The notes: generated from the letters alone by a model not told the origin. A stretch of DNA of 64,000 nt from Psychrobacter sp. I-STPA10 (GCF_021012795.1 NZ_VFYU01000025.1:62001-126000), one strand, 5' to 3'. Positions 1 to 10,560 are shown, counted from the first letter of the stretch. Program-made: numbers and translations.

Positions 1-21
1 TAAATAATAAATGACTTGTGT

Positions 22-852
22 CTACTTTGAACGAATCAAATCTTTTTCGACTGCCTTATACAGCAATAAACCAAAAAAATCGACAAATATCATCCATTTT
101 AAAAAATAACCCATATCAATATGATAGGCGGGATAAGTCGGAGATAAAGCATGGCGAATCAGCTCTAAATTATGAATAAATGGGTTATATAATAAATAGC
201 TTAAATAAGGCTCTGGCACCACATGAATAGAGTAAATTATTCCTGAAGCAAAATATAATACAGTAAAAATTAAGCTAACGACTTTACTAATCTCACCACC
301 ATAATGACCAATGACCATCATAATCAATGCCAGACCAAAACTAAATAAAAATAAAGTCACCCAACAAAATAATACAACATCAAGATGAGAGACACTTGGA
401 TAAATGTCAAAAAAACTTAGTGTACCTAAAAGTAAAACAAAGGTAAAAAAATAAATAATTAATTCTAAAAATGAACGAGCAATAATCACATCAATATGGC
501 GTACTGCCCTATACATCAACAGACCTTGATTCGCCTCCACTGCACCCAATGAACGAATCGCAATGCGGCTTAGCATCTGATAAGGTACTAATCCAGCGAC
601 TAAAAATAATGAGTAATTAATTCCTGGCATAACCCGTGTCATTACTGTACCAAATATCACTAAATAGATGCCTACCTGAAAAATCACCTCTAATGGTGCC
701 CACAGATAGCCCAAGCGATAACCACCAAATCGGGTTTGTAGCTCACGCATCAATAAGGCATGGAAGGCAGCTCCCATAACCTTAAGACCACTACGGTGCT
801 TGACAGGACGGTAAGGAGGCAATTCTACAGACATAAGTATGGCTAACTTCAC
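22..852 (-). CDS. ABC-2 type polysaccharide export permease (KpsM-like)
   Basis: Inner-membrane permease subunit of an ABC exporter, probably for capsular or other surface polysaccharide. The 276-residue protein has a cytosolic N-terminus followed by about six hydrophobic segments. A conserved start to the membrane domain reads RELQTRFGGYRLGYLWAP (about residues 36-53), which is typical of the ABC-2/KpsM/TagG family. Length fits KpsM (about 260). The gene ends only 21 bases from the window edge, so the partner ATPase (KpsT-like) would be expected just outside. The start at 852 gives a short N-terminal extension before the first membrane helix; another ATG lies at residue 7. Family assignment is confident; the exported substrate is inference. 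Confidence 0.8.
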   Translation of the reverse strand: MKLAILMSVELPPYRPVKHRSGLKVMGAAFHALLMRELQTRFGGYRLGYLWAPLEVIFQVGIYLVIFGTVMTRVMPGINYSLFLVAGLVPYQMLSRIAIRSLGAVEANQGLLMYRAVRHIDVIIARSFLELIIYFFTFVLLLGTLSFFDIYPSVSHLDVVLFCWVTLFLFSFGLALIMMVIGHYGGEISKVVSLIFTVLYFASGIIYSIHVVPEPYLSYLLYNPFIHNLELIRHALSPTYPAYHIDMGYFLKWMIFVDFFGLLLYKAVEKDLIRSK

Positions 853-993
853 AAAAAATGGATTCTATAATAAGGGGGAGTAAATCAAGTTACAAGCTAT
901 TATGTAGGAAAATACGAAGAGATACCAGTGGGTAACTTTCTAGTAGTATAAAATCTATAGTCAAGGAATAGTATGCAAGATAGTAATAATCAA

Positions 994-1036
994 TAAAAAA
1001 GCCAGCCACCCATGTATATAATTGGGTGACTGACTT
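994..1036 (-). terminator. Rho-independent terminator after tRNA-Met
   Basis: Read on the minus strand, a 13-bp stem with GU pairs (AAGTCAGTCACCC against GGGTGGCTGGCTT) is followed by a run of T. It lies 12 nt downstream of the tRNA 3' end, so it probably ends the tRNA transcript. Confidence 0.8.
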
Positions 1037-1048
1037 TATTATAAAATA

Positions 1049-1125
1049 TGGTGGCGATGAAGAGACTTGAACTCTTGACCTCACGATTATGAGTCGTGCG
1101 CTCTAACCAGCTGAGCTACATCGCC
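1049..1125 (-). tRNA. tRNA-Met (elongator), anticodon CAT
   Basis: A complete 77-nt cloverleaf on the minus strand with encoded CCA (1049-1051). The acceptor stem GGCGATG pairs with CATCGCC. The D-arm reads AGCTCAGCTGGTTAGAGC, the anticodon loop is CTCATAA with CAT at 1089-1091, and the T-loop is TTCAAGT. The CTCATAA loop and overall sequence match the elongator methionine tRNA of gammaproteobacteria rather than the initiator, which has three GC pairs below the anticodon loop. An Ile2 (k2C) tRNA also carries CAT, but the body resembles Met. Confidence 0.93.
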
Positions 1126-1251
1126 TTTTAAGGGTCGGTATTATGCCCAAGCTAGACAGATACGTCAACCCTAAATTGCATAAAATCCGCAAAATTTTAT
1201 TTTTAACTTACTTGACAACCTTATTAGTAGTATAAAATGGCAGTAAAATAT

Positions 1252-1613
<362 letters not shown>

Positions 1614-1724
1614 GCACAGTATAACAAAAAATACAGACTACGGCATCTTATTTATGTGAATCCAAGTATAATTAATACTATCAAATTTACTATAAAAAAG
1701 TAGTAGCAAAAGAAATAAACACCA

Positions 1725-3053
1725 TCAGCTTTGATAATATTTATCATGCTGCTTAAGCCACCAATTCATATTATCTTGGCGTTTACTGCGAAATACTGAT
1801 AATTTATCGGCTGCCATCTGACTGTGTAATCTGGCACTGTCTAATCCAAACAATAAAGGCACACTGGCTAACACGCCAAATCGCCAGCGTGATTTCGGCA
1901 GTGACAAGCCATCACCAATATCATCACCGACCAAAGTACGGGTGACACTGGCATTGACCAACTCAACAAAACGACCACGACGATTGTCTTCTCCCATAAT
2001 TTGGGTGGGTAAATCATGCAATGCCTGCGCCAATGGCTTGCCAAATTCAAAATCCAAATGCTGAATGGCAAGATAAGTATATAACCACTCCCAACATGCC
2101 TGCTCATTATCGGGAATACGCTGTAAGTCGATGCCTAGCCACCAACTGGCTAACTGCCACAAATGCAATATACCAGCCGCTTCCTCATCACTGATACGCG
2201 CCCCTAAAATTTTTAGCCCACGCATAATCAATAAAGAAAACTGCAAATGTGTTGCTACCATATCGGTTTGGTTAATTGGTATGCCCCAATAGGCAGTGTC
2301 CCAGCCATCTTTAAGTAGCTTTTGACGTACCATGGTATGAATTTGACGTACATTGATACTCTGTCGCCAACCTTCACTGCCCACTGCCAATACCTGATTC
2401 AAGCCATTCAACTCAGGATATTCTGACACCGCCAAAATATAGGCATAGGTACGCATAAGTCTTGGCAGTGCATCATGTACCAATGCACCTGTTTTAATCA
2501 ACGGTAAAGACAGCGCAGGAATACTATATCCTGCCATCAATGCCACATTACGCAATAACCAAATCAGCATCAATGGATAACGACGATAAGCAATCGCTCC
2601 TATTTCAGCAAGTTTTGGCTCAAACCAATCAGGGTGCTGGCTAAACTGCTCAGTTAAGGTTAAAAACTCACTCGATTGGCTCAATTTTAAAGGTATTTTC
2701 GCAGTCTCATTATCTGTGTTATTGTCTGCATAGTTACTGTCTATTTGCGTCCCACCAGTATGAGAATGCAGGATATGAGCTTGTAAGGGTTTGGAAAAGC
2801 GGATATTTTGCGCCAATAAGTTATCAGTAATTGGGTCGCCAATGTCATAACCATCTGCCATTTGTGACAATAACTGCGGCGATATTTGAAAATCTTTGGG
2901 CAGCAGATATTTACGAATACGTTTAAGTACTTGTAGATTAGCATGCTCATCTACGCTGGTGGTGCGCCCATGTCGACGAAAACCTTCTTTAAAAAAATCA
3001 CCTTTAAAAAAGCCATCTTTTTCATGCGAATAACTATTAATATCAATAGCCAT
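1725..3053 (-). CDS. MpaB/DUF2236 family oxygenase-like protein
   Basis: A 442-residue protein with the oxygenase-MpaB (DUF2236) fold, the b-type haem domain shared with latex-clearing protein and fungal MpaB. The core is at about residues 150-330. It contains the motif VRQIHTMVR, in which R236, H239 and T240 match the R-x-x-H-[ST] pattern conserved in the family, followed by WGIPINQTDM and a helical domain rich in Trp. No signal peptide is seen, so it is probably cytoplasmic or peripheral. The upstream lipoprotein gene overlaps its start by 11 nt, so the two are co-transcribed and probably translationally coupled. The substrate is unknown. Confidence 0.78.
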   Translation of the reverse strand: MAIDINSYSHEKDGFFKGDFFKEGFRRHGRTTSVDEHANLQVLKRIRKYLLPKDFQISPQLLSQMADGYDIGDPITDNLLAQNIRFSKPLQAHILHSHTGGTQIDSNYADNNTDNETAKIPLKLSQSSEFLTLTEQFSQHPDWFEPKLAEIGAIAYRRYPLMLIWLLRNVALMAGYSIPALSLPLIKTGALVHDALPRLMRTYAYILAVSEYPELNGLNQVLAVGSEGWRQSINVRQIHTMVRQKLLKDGWDTAYWGIPINQTDMVATHLQFSLLIMRGLKILGARISDEEAAGILHLWQLASWWLGIDLQRIPDNEQACWEWLYTYLAIQHLDFEFGKPLAQALHDLPTQIMGEDNRRGRFVELVNASVTRTLVGDDIGDGLSLPKSRWRFGVLASVPLLFGLDSARLHSQMAADKLSVFRSKRQDNMNWWLKQHDKYYQS

Positions 3054-3627
3054 ATTGACGCTGCAAGCTATTTATCTGCTGTTGCAAATCTATGATACGC
3101 TGCTGCTCTATACGCATGGTCTCAGGCAAACTTAGCAGATAGTCTCGAGCTTCTTTTTCGGATTTAAACTCAAGATTATCCCCATCACGCAGCTTACGAT
3201 ACTGCTCTTGATGCTGCTCCAGCTCACGCTTTGTTTGTTGTAGTTGACTTTGCGCCTCATGATAGGCTCTACCATCAGCATTGATGCGTTGTAATAAGGG
3301 CGTCATATCAGCAGGACAAACAGCATTTAATGTATAACCACGTTTGCCCTTTTGATAGGCATTGTCTTTAGTACAATATTGTTTAAGACCTGCCTGCCGC
3401 CCTCGCTCCCATGCATGATAATTTGCCGCAACGCCTGTTTTTGCACATGCTTTATTATGGCTATTTAAACGTGCTGCACTGTATCCTGCTGCACCATCAC
3501 TAAAACCAATGGCTTCCCAGTTGCCTGTCAGACATTCTTCTTTTGATAGGGTCGCACAACTACACAACATCATGGTCATTGTTAATAATGTGAGCTTGCT
3601 GTAATGCTCTGATAATCTTATTCTCAT
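3043..3627 (-). CDS. DUF2799 domain lipoprotein
   Basis: A 194-residue predicted outer-membrane or periplasmic lipoprotein. The N-terminus has a short hydrophobic stretch ending in the lipobox-like LCSC (Cys24). The DUF2799 region follows, with NWEAIGFSDGAAGYSAARL, two further Cys-containing repeats and the motif YTLNAVCPAD. The last 70 residues are rich in Gln/Glu and predicted coiled coil. The start has a GGAAG ribosome binding site. It is the first gene of a two-gene overlapping unit with the MpaB-like oxygenase. DUF2799 proteins have no established function. Confidence 0.75.
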   Translation of the reverse strand: MRIRLSEHYSKLTLLTMTMMLCSCATLSKEECLTGNWEAIGFSDGAAGYSAARLNSHNKACAKTGVAANYHAWERGRQAGLKQYCTKDNAYQKGKRGYTLNAVCPADMTPLLQRINADGRAYHEAQSQLQQTKRELEQHQEQYRKLRDGDNLEFKSEKEARDYLLSLPETMRIEQQRIIDLQQQINSLQRQYGY

Positions 3628-3782
3628 TTGACATCTTCCTTTGCACTGTTATTGTTGCTATTGATGGATATTGTTACTATTTTTACTTTTTTATAGTAGT
3701 TTTTCTATAATATACAATACACCTAATATCCTATCATAAACTAAGAATTCATCAACACCAGCAACTTAATTATGAGTTCAAA

Positions 3783-4985
3783 TCAATGCAATTGTCTTAA
3801 ATCTACAGCAGTCTCATCAGGTGTTTCTTTTAGTATGGCTTTTAATAATAAATAACCAGCCAATCCTGAAATAATTGACCCCATGATGATACCCAAACGC
3901 TCATCAAAATCAACGCTAATACCACCAAAGGCAAGTCCGCCGATAAACAAGCTCATGGTAAAGCCAACACCACATAACAACGCTGCCCCATACATTTGTT
4001 TATAATCCATACCTGTAGGCATTTTTGAAAGTCCCAACTGCAAAACCAGCCAACACATAAACATAATACCAATTTGTTTACCTAAGAATAATCCTGCGGC
4101 AATACCAAGTGGTACAGTGTGAAATAAGCTATCAAACCCCGCCCCTTGTAGCGAAATACCTGCATTGGCAAAGGCAAATAAAGGCAAAATACCAAAGGCA
4201 ACCGTACCATGCAAATCATGCTCAAGCTCTTCTAAAGGGGAATGCTCTGGGTCTGTTTTATCATGCATGGGAATAAAAAATGCCAAAACCACCCCCGCTA
4301 GTGTCGCATGCACACCTGACTTTAACACCGCCACCCACATAATTAATCCAAACAATAAATAGGGAGTAATAGAGGTTACGTTACGCCGATTCAGTAGATA
4401 TAAAAATGGCAAACACCCCCCTGCAATCATTAATGAAGTAAAGGATAACTGGCTAGTATAAAATAAGGCAATAATCAAAATTGCGCCAATGTCGTCAAAA
4501 ATGGCAATTGATACCAAAAATACCTTTAATGAATTGGGTACTCGGCTGCCAAGCAAGCTTAAAATACCAATGGCAAAGGCAATATCAGTGGCAGCAGGAA
4601 TCGCCCAACCTTGCATATAATCTGCATTGTTATGATTAAAGGCAATATAAATCATTGCAGGTACAATCATGCCCCCAATGGCAGCAGCGGCAGGCAATAT
4701 AATTTGCTTTAAATTGGATAGCTCCCCAATAAGTACTTCACGTTTAAGCTCTAGTCCCACCAAAAAAAAGAACACCGCCATCAAACCATCATTAATCCAA
4801 TGATGCGCATCTTTATTAATGTTTAAACTGCCAATTTGTACCACCACTGGTGCATGGATAAAGCCTGCGTACCACTGATGCAACGGAGAGTTTGCGACAA
4901 TCATGGCAGCAAGGGCAGCCAGTGCTAATACAATTCCCCCTGCGGCATCAAACTCAAAAAACTGCTTTATCCGTCGTATTGACAT
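3783..4985 (-). CDS. nhaA: Na+/H+ antiporter NhaA
   Basis: Inner-membrane antiporter that exchanges internal Na+ (or Li+) for external H+, used for pH and sodium homeostasis. About 400 residues with 12 hydrophobic segments. NhaA hallmarks are present: the N-terminal [16 protein letters not shown] block, [18 protein letters not shown], the paired aspartates in [16 protein letters not shown] (equivalent to Asp163-Asp164 of E. coli), and the C-terminal [13 protein letters not shown]. Two ATGs are adjacent at the start; the inner one (4985) sits five bases after an AGGAG site and is preferred over 4988. It is monocistronic. Confidence 0.95.
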   Translation of the reverse strand: MSIRRIKQFFEFDAAGGIVLALAALAAMIVANSPLHQWYAGFIHAPVVVQIGSLNINKDAHHWINDGLMAVFFFLVGLELKREVLIGELSNLKQIILPAAAAIGGMIVPAMIYIAFNHNNADYMQGWAIPAATDIAFAIGILSLLGSRVPNSLKVFLVSIAIFDDIGAILIIALFYTSQLSFTSLMIAGGCLPFLYLLNRRNVTSITPYLLFGLIMWVAVLKSGVHATLAGVVLAFFIPMHDKTDPEHSPLEELEHDLHGTVAFGILPLFAFANAGISLQGAGFDSLFHTVPLGIAAGLFLGKQIGIMFMCWLVLQLGLSKMPTGMDYKQMYGAALLCGVGFTMSLFIGGLAFGGISVDFDERLGIIMGSIISGLAGYLLLKAILKETPDETAVDLRQLH

Positions 4986-5023
4986 CATCTCTCCTCAAAA
5001 TGTTAGTAATAAAATACTGCTAT

Positions 5024-5130
5024 TATAGTCAATTCAAGATAATACTGTTACAAAGGAAACGAGCAAAGGTGTACAAGTAGTACTGCCAGCGAGTTTGACT
5101 TTGTGCCAGTTTTGTATTGAGTCGACTATA
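5024..5130. repeat. 107-bp TIR element, degenerate copy
   Basis: Begins TATAGTCAATTCAAGATAA and ends GAGTCGACTATA, matching in length and both ends the copies at 6224, 26258 and 34157, though the interior is diverged. It is non-coding and lies just upstream of nhaA. Most likely an old insertion of a miniature inverted-repeat element. Confidence 0.65.
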
Positions 5131-5441
5131 TTTTAGCAGGTGGTGACAAAATAGAAGTCACTACTATAATGAAAAACCCTCCGCAAAACCGTATCATTTT
5201 GCTAATTTGCGACCTTTTTGTCACACAATCACACCAATCCACAAACAGCATGGATATATATAAGGTTGTGCTACAATCACTATTCATTTAAATAACAATA
5301 TTCACCTTATTCACACTGATTTTCATACTCCCTCACAGTCCCTAAAAATCCTGCTATTTGGTTTATTTACTGTGTACTAACATCATTTTTCTATCATTGA
5401 GATTGACCCAATTATTGCGATGACTATTTATTGAGATTACT

Positions 5442-6197
5442 ATGGATATTTCACTGTCGTTTGAAGTTATTATGCTGCTTAGTGCCACGGCTGCCATTGC
5501 AGGATTTATTGATGCCATTGCGGGTGGTGGTGGTCTGCTGACCATTCCAGCCATGCTACTGGCGAATATTCCACCTGTTTTAACCCTTGGTACAAATAAA
5601 CTGCAAGCCTGCTCAGGGGCATTTGCAGCCTCTATTACCATGATAAAAAAAGGCGTAGTAAAGCCCTCTAATATCAAGACTGCCATTATTGGTGCTTTTA
5701 TTGGCTCAGTCATTGGCACCATTGCAGTACAGCTATCCCCTCCTGACCTACTTGAAAAGCTCATTCCTTTTTTGATTGCTGCCATTGGTATCTATACGTT
5801 ATTTGCCCCCAGTCTTGGTGAAGTAGAAGCTGAACCTCGCATTAGTGAATCGTCATGGCAAAAAATCGTTGCGCCGATTATTGGCTTTTATGATGGTTAT
5901 GTCGGCCCAGGTACCGGCATGTTTTTTGCGTTAGGTAATGTGGCACTACGAGGACGCCAGATTATTGCCGCAACAGGGGCAGCTAAAATATTAAACTTAT
6001 CCACCAATATTGCTTCATTGATATTTTTTATTCTAGGCGGTAATGTACTTTGGAAGGTTGGACTAGCGATGATGGTTGGACAAGTCATCGGAGCTTATGC
6101 TGGCTCGCACATGGTTGTTAAAGGGGGTAGCAAAATTATACGTCCAGTTATTGTGTTGGTGTGTCTGGCAATGGTGACAAAATATGTGTTTGGTTAA
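5442..6197 (+). CDS. TSUP family transporter (TauE/SafE, YfcA-like)
   Basis: A 251-residue inner-membrane protein with about eight hydrophobic segments, of the sulfite/sulfonate exporter TauE/SafE family. Diagnostic motifs are GFIDAIAGGGGLLTIPAMLL near residue 20 and its second half-repeat GFYDGYVGPGTGMFFALG near residue 148. NKLQACSGAFAAS is also typical of the YfcA branch. It is monocistronic; the 450 bp upstream holds a degenerate repeat and no other gene. The transported substrate cannot be told from sequence; sulfur oxyanions or organosulfonates are the usual guess. Confidence 0.88.
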   Translation: MDISLSFEVIMLLSATAAIAGFIDAIAGGGGLLTIPAMLLANIPPVLTLGTNKLQACSGAFAASITMIKKGVVKPSNIKTAIIGAFIGSVIGTIAVQLSPPDLLEKLIPFLIAAIGIYTLFAPSLGEVEAEPRISESSWQKIVAPIIGFYDGYVGPGTGMFFALGNVALRGRQIIAATGAAKILNLSTNIASLIFFILGGNVLWKVGLAMMVGQVIGAYAGSHMVVKGGSKIIRPVIVLVCLAMVTKYVFG

Positions 6198-6223
6198 AGC
6201 CTTATTCACCAAGTTATTCCAAA

Positions 6224-6330
6224 TATAGTCAACGAACTTGATAACTGTTACGGTGTTAAGCTCGTTTGCTGTCCAATCGTACTATCTGCACTCGCCTGCC
6301 TTGTACCAGTTTATAACTTCGCTGACTATA
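6224..6330. repeat. 107-bp TIR element (MITE-like)
   Basis: Terminal inverted repeats TATAGTCAACGAACTT and AACTTCGCTGACTATA differ at two of 16 positions. The interior (GATAACTGTTACGGTGTTAA, then GTACTATCTGCACTCGCCTG) is shared with the copies at 26258 and 34157. No coding capacity. TA-rich flanks would fit a TA target duplication, as in IS630/mariner-type elements; this is inference. Confidence 0.8.
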
Positions 6331-6361
6331 TAATCAAAGAATTGCAATAAATTTCACCCAT

Positions 6362-6395
6362 AAAAAAGCCCTCAAATTAATTTGAGGGCTTTTTT
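6362..6395. terminator. Bidirectional terminator
   Basis: Perfect 34-nt palindrome: A-run, GCCCTCAAATT, its complement, then a T-run. It sits between the convergent TSUP transporter (+) and symporter (-) genes and can terminate both. Confidence 0.92.
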
Positions 6396-6440
6396 TATAT
6401 CAATAAGTTAGCAAGTATGTTTTTCAATAAGCGAAGCTGC

Positions 6441-7814
6441 TTACGCTTTTTTCAACTCATCATACTCACTACCCAACACACCATCATTCATAATATTAGA
6501 TAATTCACGCTCATTGTCAGGGTCAATATGTGCATCAAAGACATCTTTTGTACCAGCATCTGGGTCGTTATACACAGCAATGTCCATTTTATTTTCAGAC
6601 TTCGCCACAATCGTCGTTACTGCGGCATCACCGCCAACATTGACCGCTGTCCGTAGCATATCAAGCAAACGGTCCACACCCAAAATCAGACCAATACCTT
6701 CAATTGGCAAGCCGACCTGAGCAAATACCATTGACAACATAATCAAGCCCACACCTGGCACACCTGCTGTACCAATCGATGCCAAAACAGACATTAAAAT
6801 AACGGTCAAATACTGCGTAATGCCCAAATCAATGCCATATAAATTGGCAATGAAAATGGTCGCCGTTCCCTGCATGATTGCTGTACCGTCCATATTGATG
6901 GTCGCACCAAAAGGAACCGTAAACGAAGCAACTGAGTTATTCACCCCCATACGCTTCGTCACAGTACGCAAGGTAATTGGAATCGTGGCATTTGAGCTTG
7001 AGGTACTAAAGGCAAAAATCTGTACTTCTTTCATTTTGGTTAAAAATGTCTTGATGGATAATCCTGAGAATAACTTTAGGATAATCATCATGGTGACAAA
7101 GAAATGGAATGCCAATGAGCCCACCAATACTGCCACGTAGCCAAGTAAGGAGACAATCAAATCTAAACCTAAATCCGCCATCGCTTTGGCAAGTAAGGCA
7201 AAGACACCATAAGGGGCAAGGTTCATAATGATTGTCACCATTTTTAAGATGACTTCATTAATCAGCTCTAGGCTCTGTACCAATCCTTTGGCAGGCTTGC
7301 CTACCATTAAGATACTGACACCCACCAAGATAGCAAAGAAGATAATCGATAACATATCGCCATTTGCCATCGAGCTGATGGGATTTGAGGGAATGATATT
7401 GGAGAAAACATCAATCAGTGGTGGTGCTTCTTTGGCTTCAAATGTTGCCGTTGTTGGCAAATTCATGCCTTTACCAATACCAAATATACTACCCAATCCA
7501 ATGGCGGTAGCAATGGCTAATGCGGTGGTCAGCATATACATAAAAAAGGTTTTTGAACCAATACGACCAAGCAAGCGAATATCACCGATACCACAAACAC
7601 CACAAATCAGTGAGATAAGTACCAAAGGCACAACCAGCATTTTGAGGGAGTTAACAAATAGCTTACCAACAATAGCAAATAAGCCATTGGTCAAATAGGT
7701 GTTAACAAACCCACCTTCAACGTTTAAACCTGAATAGTTAAAAAAGAGTCCCAGCGCAATACTGAGTACCATGGCAATGATAATTTTGCCTGTGAGTCCC
7801 ATGTTTTTCCACAT
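6441..7814 (-). CDS. Dicarboxylate/amino acid:cation symporter (DAACS)
   Basis: Sodium- or proton-coupled importer of acidic or neutral amino acids or C4-dicarboxylates (GltP/SstT/DctA superfamily). About 457 residues. Family signatures are present: the serine-rich hairpin SSSNATIP, the NMDGTA motif of TM7, and the second hairpin GTAGVPGVGLI followed by VDRLLDMLRTAVNVGGD. The C-terminal 50 residues are acidic and cytosolic. Two ATGs, 7820 and 7814, are possible; AAGGA is one base from the first and seven from the second, so 7814 is preferred. The exact substrate is not determined. It resembles the SstT/GltT group more than DctA. Confidence 0.88.
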   Translation of the reverse strand: MWKNMGLTGKIIIAMVLSIALGLFFNYSGLNVEGGFVNTYLTNGLFAIVGKLFVNSLKMLVVPLVLISLICGVCGIGDIRLLGRIGSKTFFMYMLTTALAIATAIGLGSIFGIGKGMNLPTTATFEAKEAPPLIDVFSNIIPSNPISSMANGDMLSIIFFAILVGVSILMVGKPAKGLVQSLELINEVILKMVTIIMNLAPYGVFALLAKAMADLGLDLIVSLLGYVAVLVGSLAFHFFVTMMIILKLFSGLSIKTFLTKMKEVQIFAFSTSSSNATIPITLRTVTKRMGVNNSVASFTVPFGATINMDGTAIMQGTATIFIANLYGIDLGITQYLTVILMSVLASIGTAGVPGVGLIMLSMVFAQVGLPIEGIGLILGVDRLLDMLRTAVNVGGDAAVTTIVAKSENKMDIAVYNDPDAGTKDVFDAHIDPDNERELSNIMNDGVLGSEYDELKKA

Positions 7815-8117
7815 AGTCATGTCCTTAATCTCATGCTGCGTTTGGACATGTTTGCATTGTTTTATCCAATCTTATATTCACTAAACTGGGTAAATATCAT
7901 GGCACGACAAAACTGTCCTAGTTACAACCTACTAAATCTTTGTTACCAAATGTATTGTCTGTGTTAAAAATTGAAAAACAGACAGCGTGCCTAATAATAA
8001 GTAAAAGTTATAGTTATAGCAAGTTTTTTTTATAAAAAAAATTAGTATAATTTAACTATGCTGTTGTTTTTATTGACTTTATTAACAATTTTTATTAATA
8101 ATTTTTCTCAATTAGCA

Positions 8118-8149
8118 AAAAACCCCGCTATCTAGATAGCGGGGTTTTT
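8118..8149. terminator. Terminator downstream of metE
   Basis: Perfect 32-nt palindrome with core ACCCCGCTATCT and flanking A and T runs. It lies about 75 nt past the metE stop and upstream of the symporter start, separating two same-strand units. Confidence 0.92.
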
Positions 8150-8222
8150 CTGTAACGCATGTCACATACATAACATACATAACAAGTTTTTGAGCGCAAT
8201 TACTGCATCAAAAGTTCAAGTT

Positions 8223-10481
8223 TTAAGAAGCGTACACTTCACGTACTTTTTTGGTCATCTCTACCATGTTTTGCAACGCTGAAATGGTTTCTTCCCAGTT
8301 ACGAGTTTTTAGACCACAGTCAGGATTCACCCATAGACGCTCAACTGGAATGTATTTTTGAGCCTCATCAATCACCACCTGCATGTTACTGCTGTCTGGG
8401 GTGCGTGGGCTGTGAATGTCATACACACCCGGTCCAATGGCATTGTGGTAGCCGTCATTTTTAAACGCATCTAATAACTGCAAGCCTGAACGTGAAGTTT
8501 CGATAGTAATCACGTCTGCGTCCATATCAGAGATATGATTTAAGCAGTCATGGAAGCTTGAATAACACATGTGTGTATGAATTTGCGTGTCTTCATTGGC
8601 ACAGCTTGCAGAGTGCTTAAATGATTTAACCGCTTCACTCCAGTAGTGAGGTTGGTCAGCTTGTTTTAGTGGCAAACCTTCGCGGAAAGCAGGCTCATCA
8701 ATCTGGATAATGCTAATGCCCGCATCTTGTAAATCGCCCACTTCTTGGTTAATCGCTTCAGCAATTTGCAGACGTAAGATGTCACGAGTTTCGGCATCAC
8801 TTGGAGCAAATGACCAGTTCAAAATAGTCACAGGACCAGTTAACATACCTTTCATTGGTTTATCAGTTAAATCTTGAGCGTATTTAATCCATTCTACAGT
8901 CATCGCATTTGGACGGCTGATGTCACCAACCACGATGGGCGGACGCACACAGCGAGTACCGTAGCTTTGTACCCAACCATTTTTTGATAACCAAAACCCG
9001 TCCATATATTGAGCAAAGTATTCGACCATGTCGGTACGCTCAGCTTCACCATGAACAAATACATCAATGCCTAGTTTTTCTTGCTCTTCTACCGCACGTT
9101 TGATTTCTGCTTGCATCGCTGTTTTGTAATCAGCATCTGATAGCTCATCTTTATTCCATTGGCTACGAGCCTTACGGATTTCACTGGTTTGTGGGAACGA
9201 ACCAATGGTAGTGGTTGGGAACAATGGCAAGTTAAGCTTGTCTTGCTGTTTGGCATAACGCTCACTAAATGCCCCTTGACGCACCTGTGCATCATCATTG
9301 TATGGGGTTAGTTTGATGTCAGTGGCATTAGCATCAGCTTTGACATCGCCTGTTGCCAATTGACCACAAATCACCACTTCTTTAAGTTTTTGCTTAGCAA
9401 ATGCCAATTTGCCTTGTAGCTCGCTTGGCACATCTTCTGACGCTAAATCTACTGGCAAATGTAGCAATGATGAGCCAGTACCGACCCACAATCTGTCTTG
9501 CAAACGCTCATAAGCACCTGCCAACAATTCTTGTACTTTAGTTTGGTCAGTTGTCCAGACGCTACGTCCATCAACCACACCGATAGATAGGGTTTTGTGG
9601 CTTGGTAGGTGGTCAATCACTTGCGTGATATATTGCTTAGGCTTGTTGGTGCGAGTCACATCAATATGCACACCACTAACAGGCAAGTTACACGCCAAAT
9701 GACAGTTATTACCTAGCGTATCAAAGTAGCTGGCAACGATTAGCTCAGGTGGGGTTTGTTGTAAACCATTATAAGCACGCTCAAACGCTTGTTGCCATTT
9801 GCCTTCTAGGTCAAGTGACAAAATAGGCTCGTCCATTTGTACCCATTGCACACCTTTTTCACCAAGCTGATTTAATAGGTCAGCATAGACAGGTAGCAAC
9901 TTATCAAGATGGCTGAGTTTGTCTTCTGCTTTTGAGCTGGCAAGGTATAAAAAGCTTACTGGACCTACCAATACCACTTTTAATGGCGTGTCTTGTTTGC
10001 CATTTTTTTCTAGTAGGGCTTGTGCGTCGGCAACTTGTTTAAAGATTTGAGTGAAATCAACATTATCAAAGCTTTGCTCAGCTTCTAGCTCTGGCACAAG
10101 ATAGTGATAATTGGTGTCAAACCATTTAGTCATCTGCCACGCCGCTTTGTCTTCATATTTGCCAGTATGGTCACGACCACGGGCAAAATAAAACTGACGG
10201 TCAAAGGTATCTAGAGTTTCTGCCCCTTCAAAACGAGGTGGCTGAATACCAAAGGCAACCGCTTGGCTCAATACCAAATCATAGTGGGCAAAATCACCAG
10301 TAGTTACAATAGATAGACCAGCGTCGATTTGGTCTTGAATATTAGTAGTAAATACCGCTTGCAATGCCTCAAGGGTTGCTTGTTTGTCTTGCTTGCCTTT
10401 CCAATAACGCTCTAGGGCAAATTTGGTTTGGCGTTTGTCGCCAATACGAGGATAACCTAAAATATGGGTAGGTGTGCTCAT
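8223..10481 (-). CDS. metE: Cobalamin-independent methionine synthase
   Basis: Transfers the methyl group of 5-methyltetrahydropteroyl-triglutamate to homocysteine, the last step of methionine synthesis, in the cytosol. It is 752 residues, the usual MetE length (E. coli 753). It has the N-terminal half-barrel starting THILGYPRIGDKRQTKFALE and the catalytic half with TTTIGSFPQT, DVFVHGEAERTDMVEYF, and zinc ligands in the HTHMCYSSFHD motif and in NPDCGLKTR near the end. The start follows AAGGAG by six bases. It is divergent from metR and ends at a strong terminator. Expression is expected to be activated by MetR with homocysteine. Confidence 0.97.
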   Translation of the reverse strand: MSTPTHILGYPRIGDKRQTKFALERYWKGKQDKQATLEALQAVFTTNIQDQIDAGLSIVTTGDFAHYDLVLSQAVAFGIQPPRFEGAETLDTFDRQFYFARGRDHTGKYEDKAAWQMTKWFDTNYHYLVPELEAEQSFDNVDFTQIFKQVADAQALLEKNGKQDTPLKVVLVGPVSFLYLASSKAEDKLSHLDKLLPVYADLLNQLGEKGVQWVQMDEPILSLDLEGKWQQAFERAYNGLQQTPPELIVASYFDTLGNNCHLACNLPVSGVHIDVTRTNKPKQYITQVIDHLPSHKTLSIGVVDGRSVWTTDQTKVQELLAGAYERLQDRLWVGTGSSLLHLPVDLASEDVPSELQGKLAFAKQKLKEVVICGQLATGDVKADANATDIKLTPYNDDAQVRQGAFSERYAKQQDKLNLPLFPTTTIGSFPQTSEIRKARSQWNKDELSDADYKTAMQAEIKRAVEEQEKLGIDVFVHGEAERTDMVEYFAQYMDGFWLSKNGWVQSYGTRCVRPPIVVGDISRPNAMTVEWIKYAQDLTDKPMKGMLTGPVTILNWSFAPSDAETRDILRLQIAEAINQEVGDLQDAGISIIQIDEPAFREGLPLKQADQPHYWSEAVKSFKHSASCANEDTQIHTHMCYSSFHDCLNHISDMDADVITIETSRSGLQLLDAFKNDGYHNAIGPGVYDIHSPRTPDSSNMQVVIDEAQKYIPVERLWVNPDCGLKTRNWEETISALQNMVEMTKKVREVYAS

Positions 10482-10560
10482 AAAATACTCCTTTGGTGAA
10501 AATTAAACCATTAAATGAAAGTAGTTAGATTCGATAGTGAGTATCTTACGTCATTTGTTT

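Noticed and set aside
7228..7698. Long open frame opposite the symporter gene
   Set aside because: Shadow frame of a well-supported symporter; no independent evidence.
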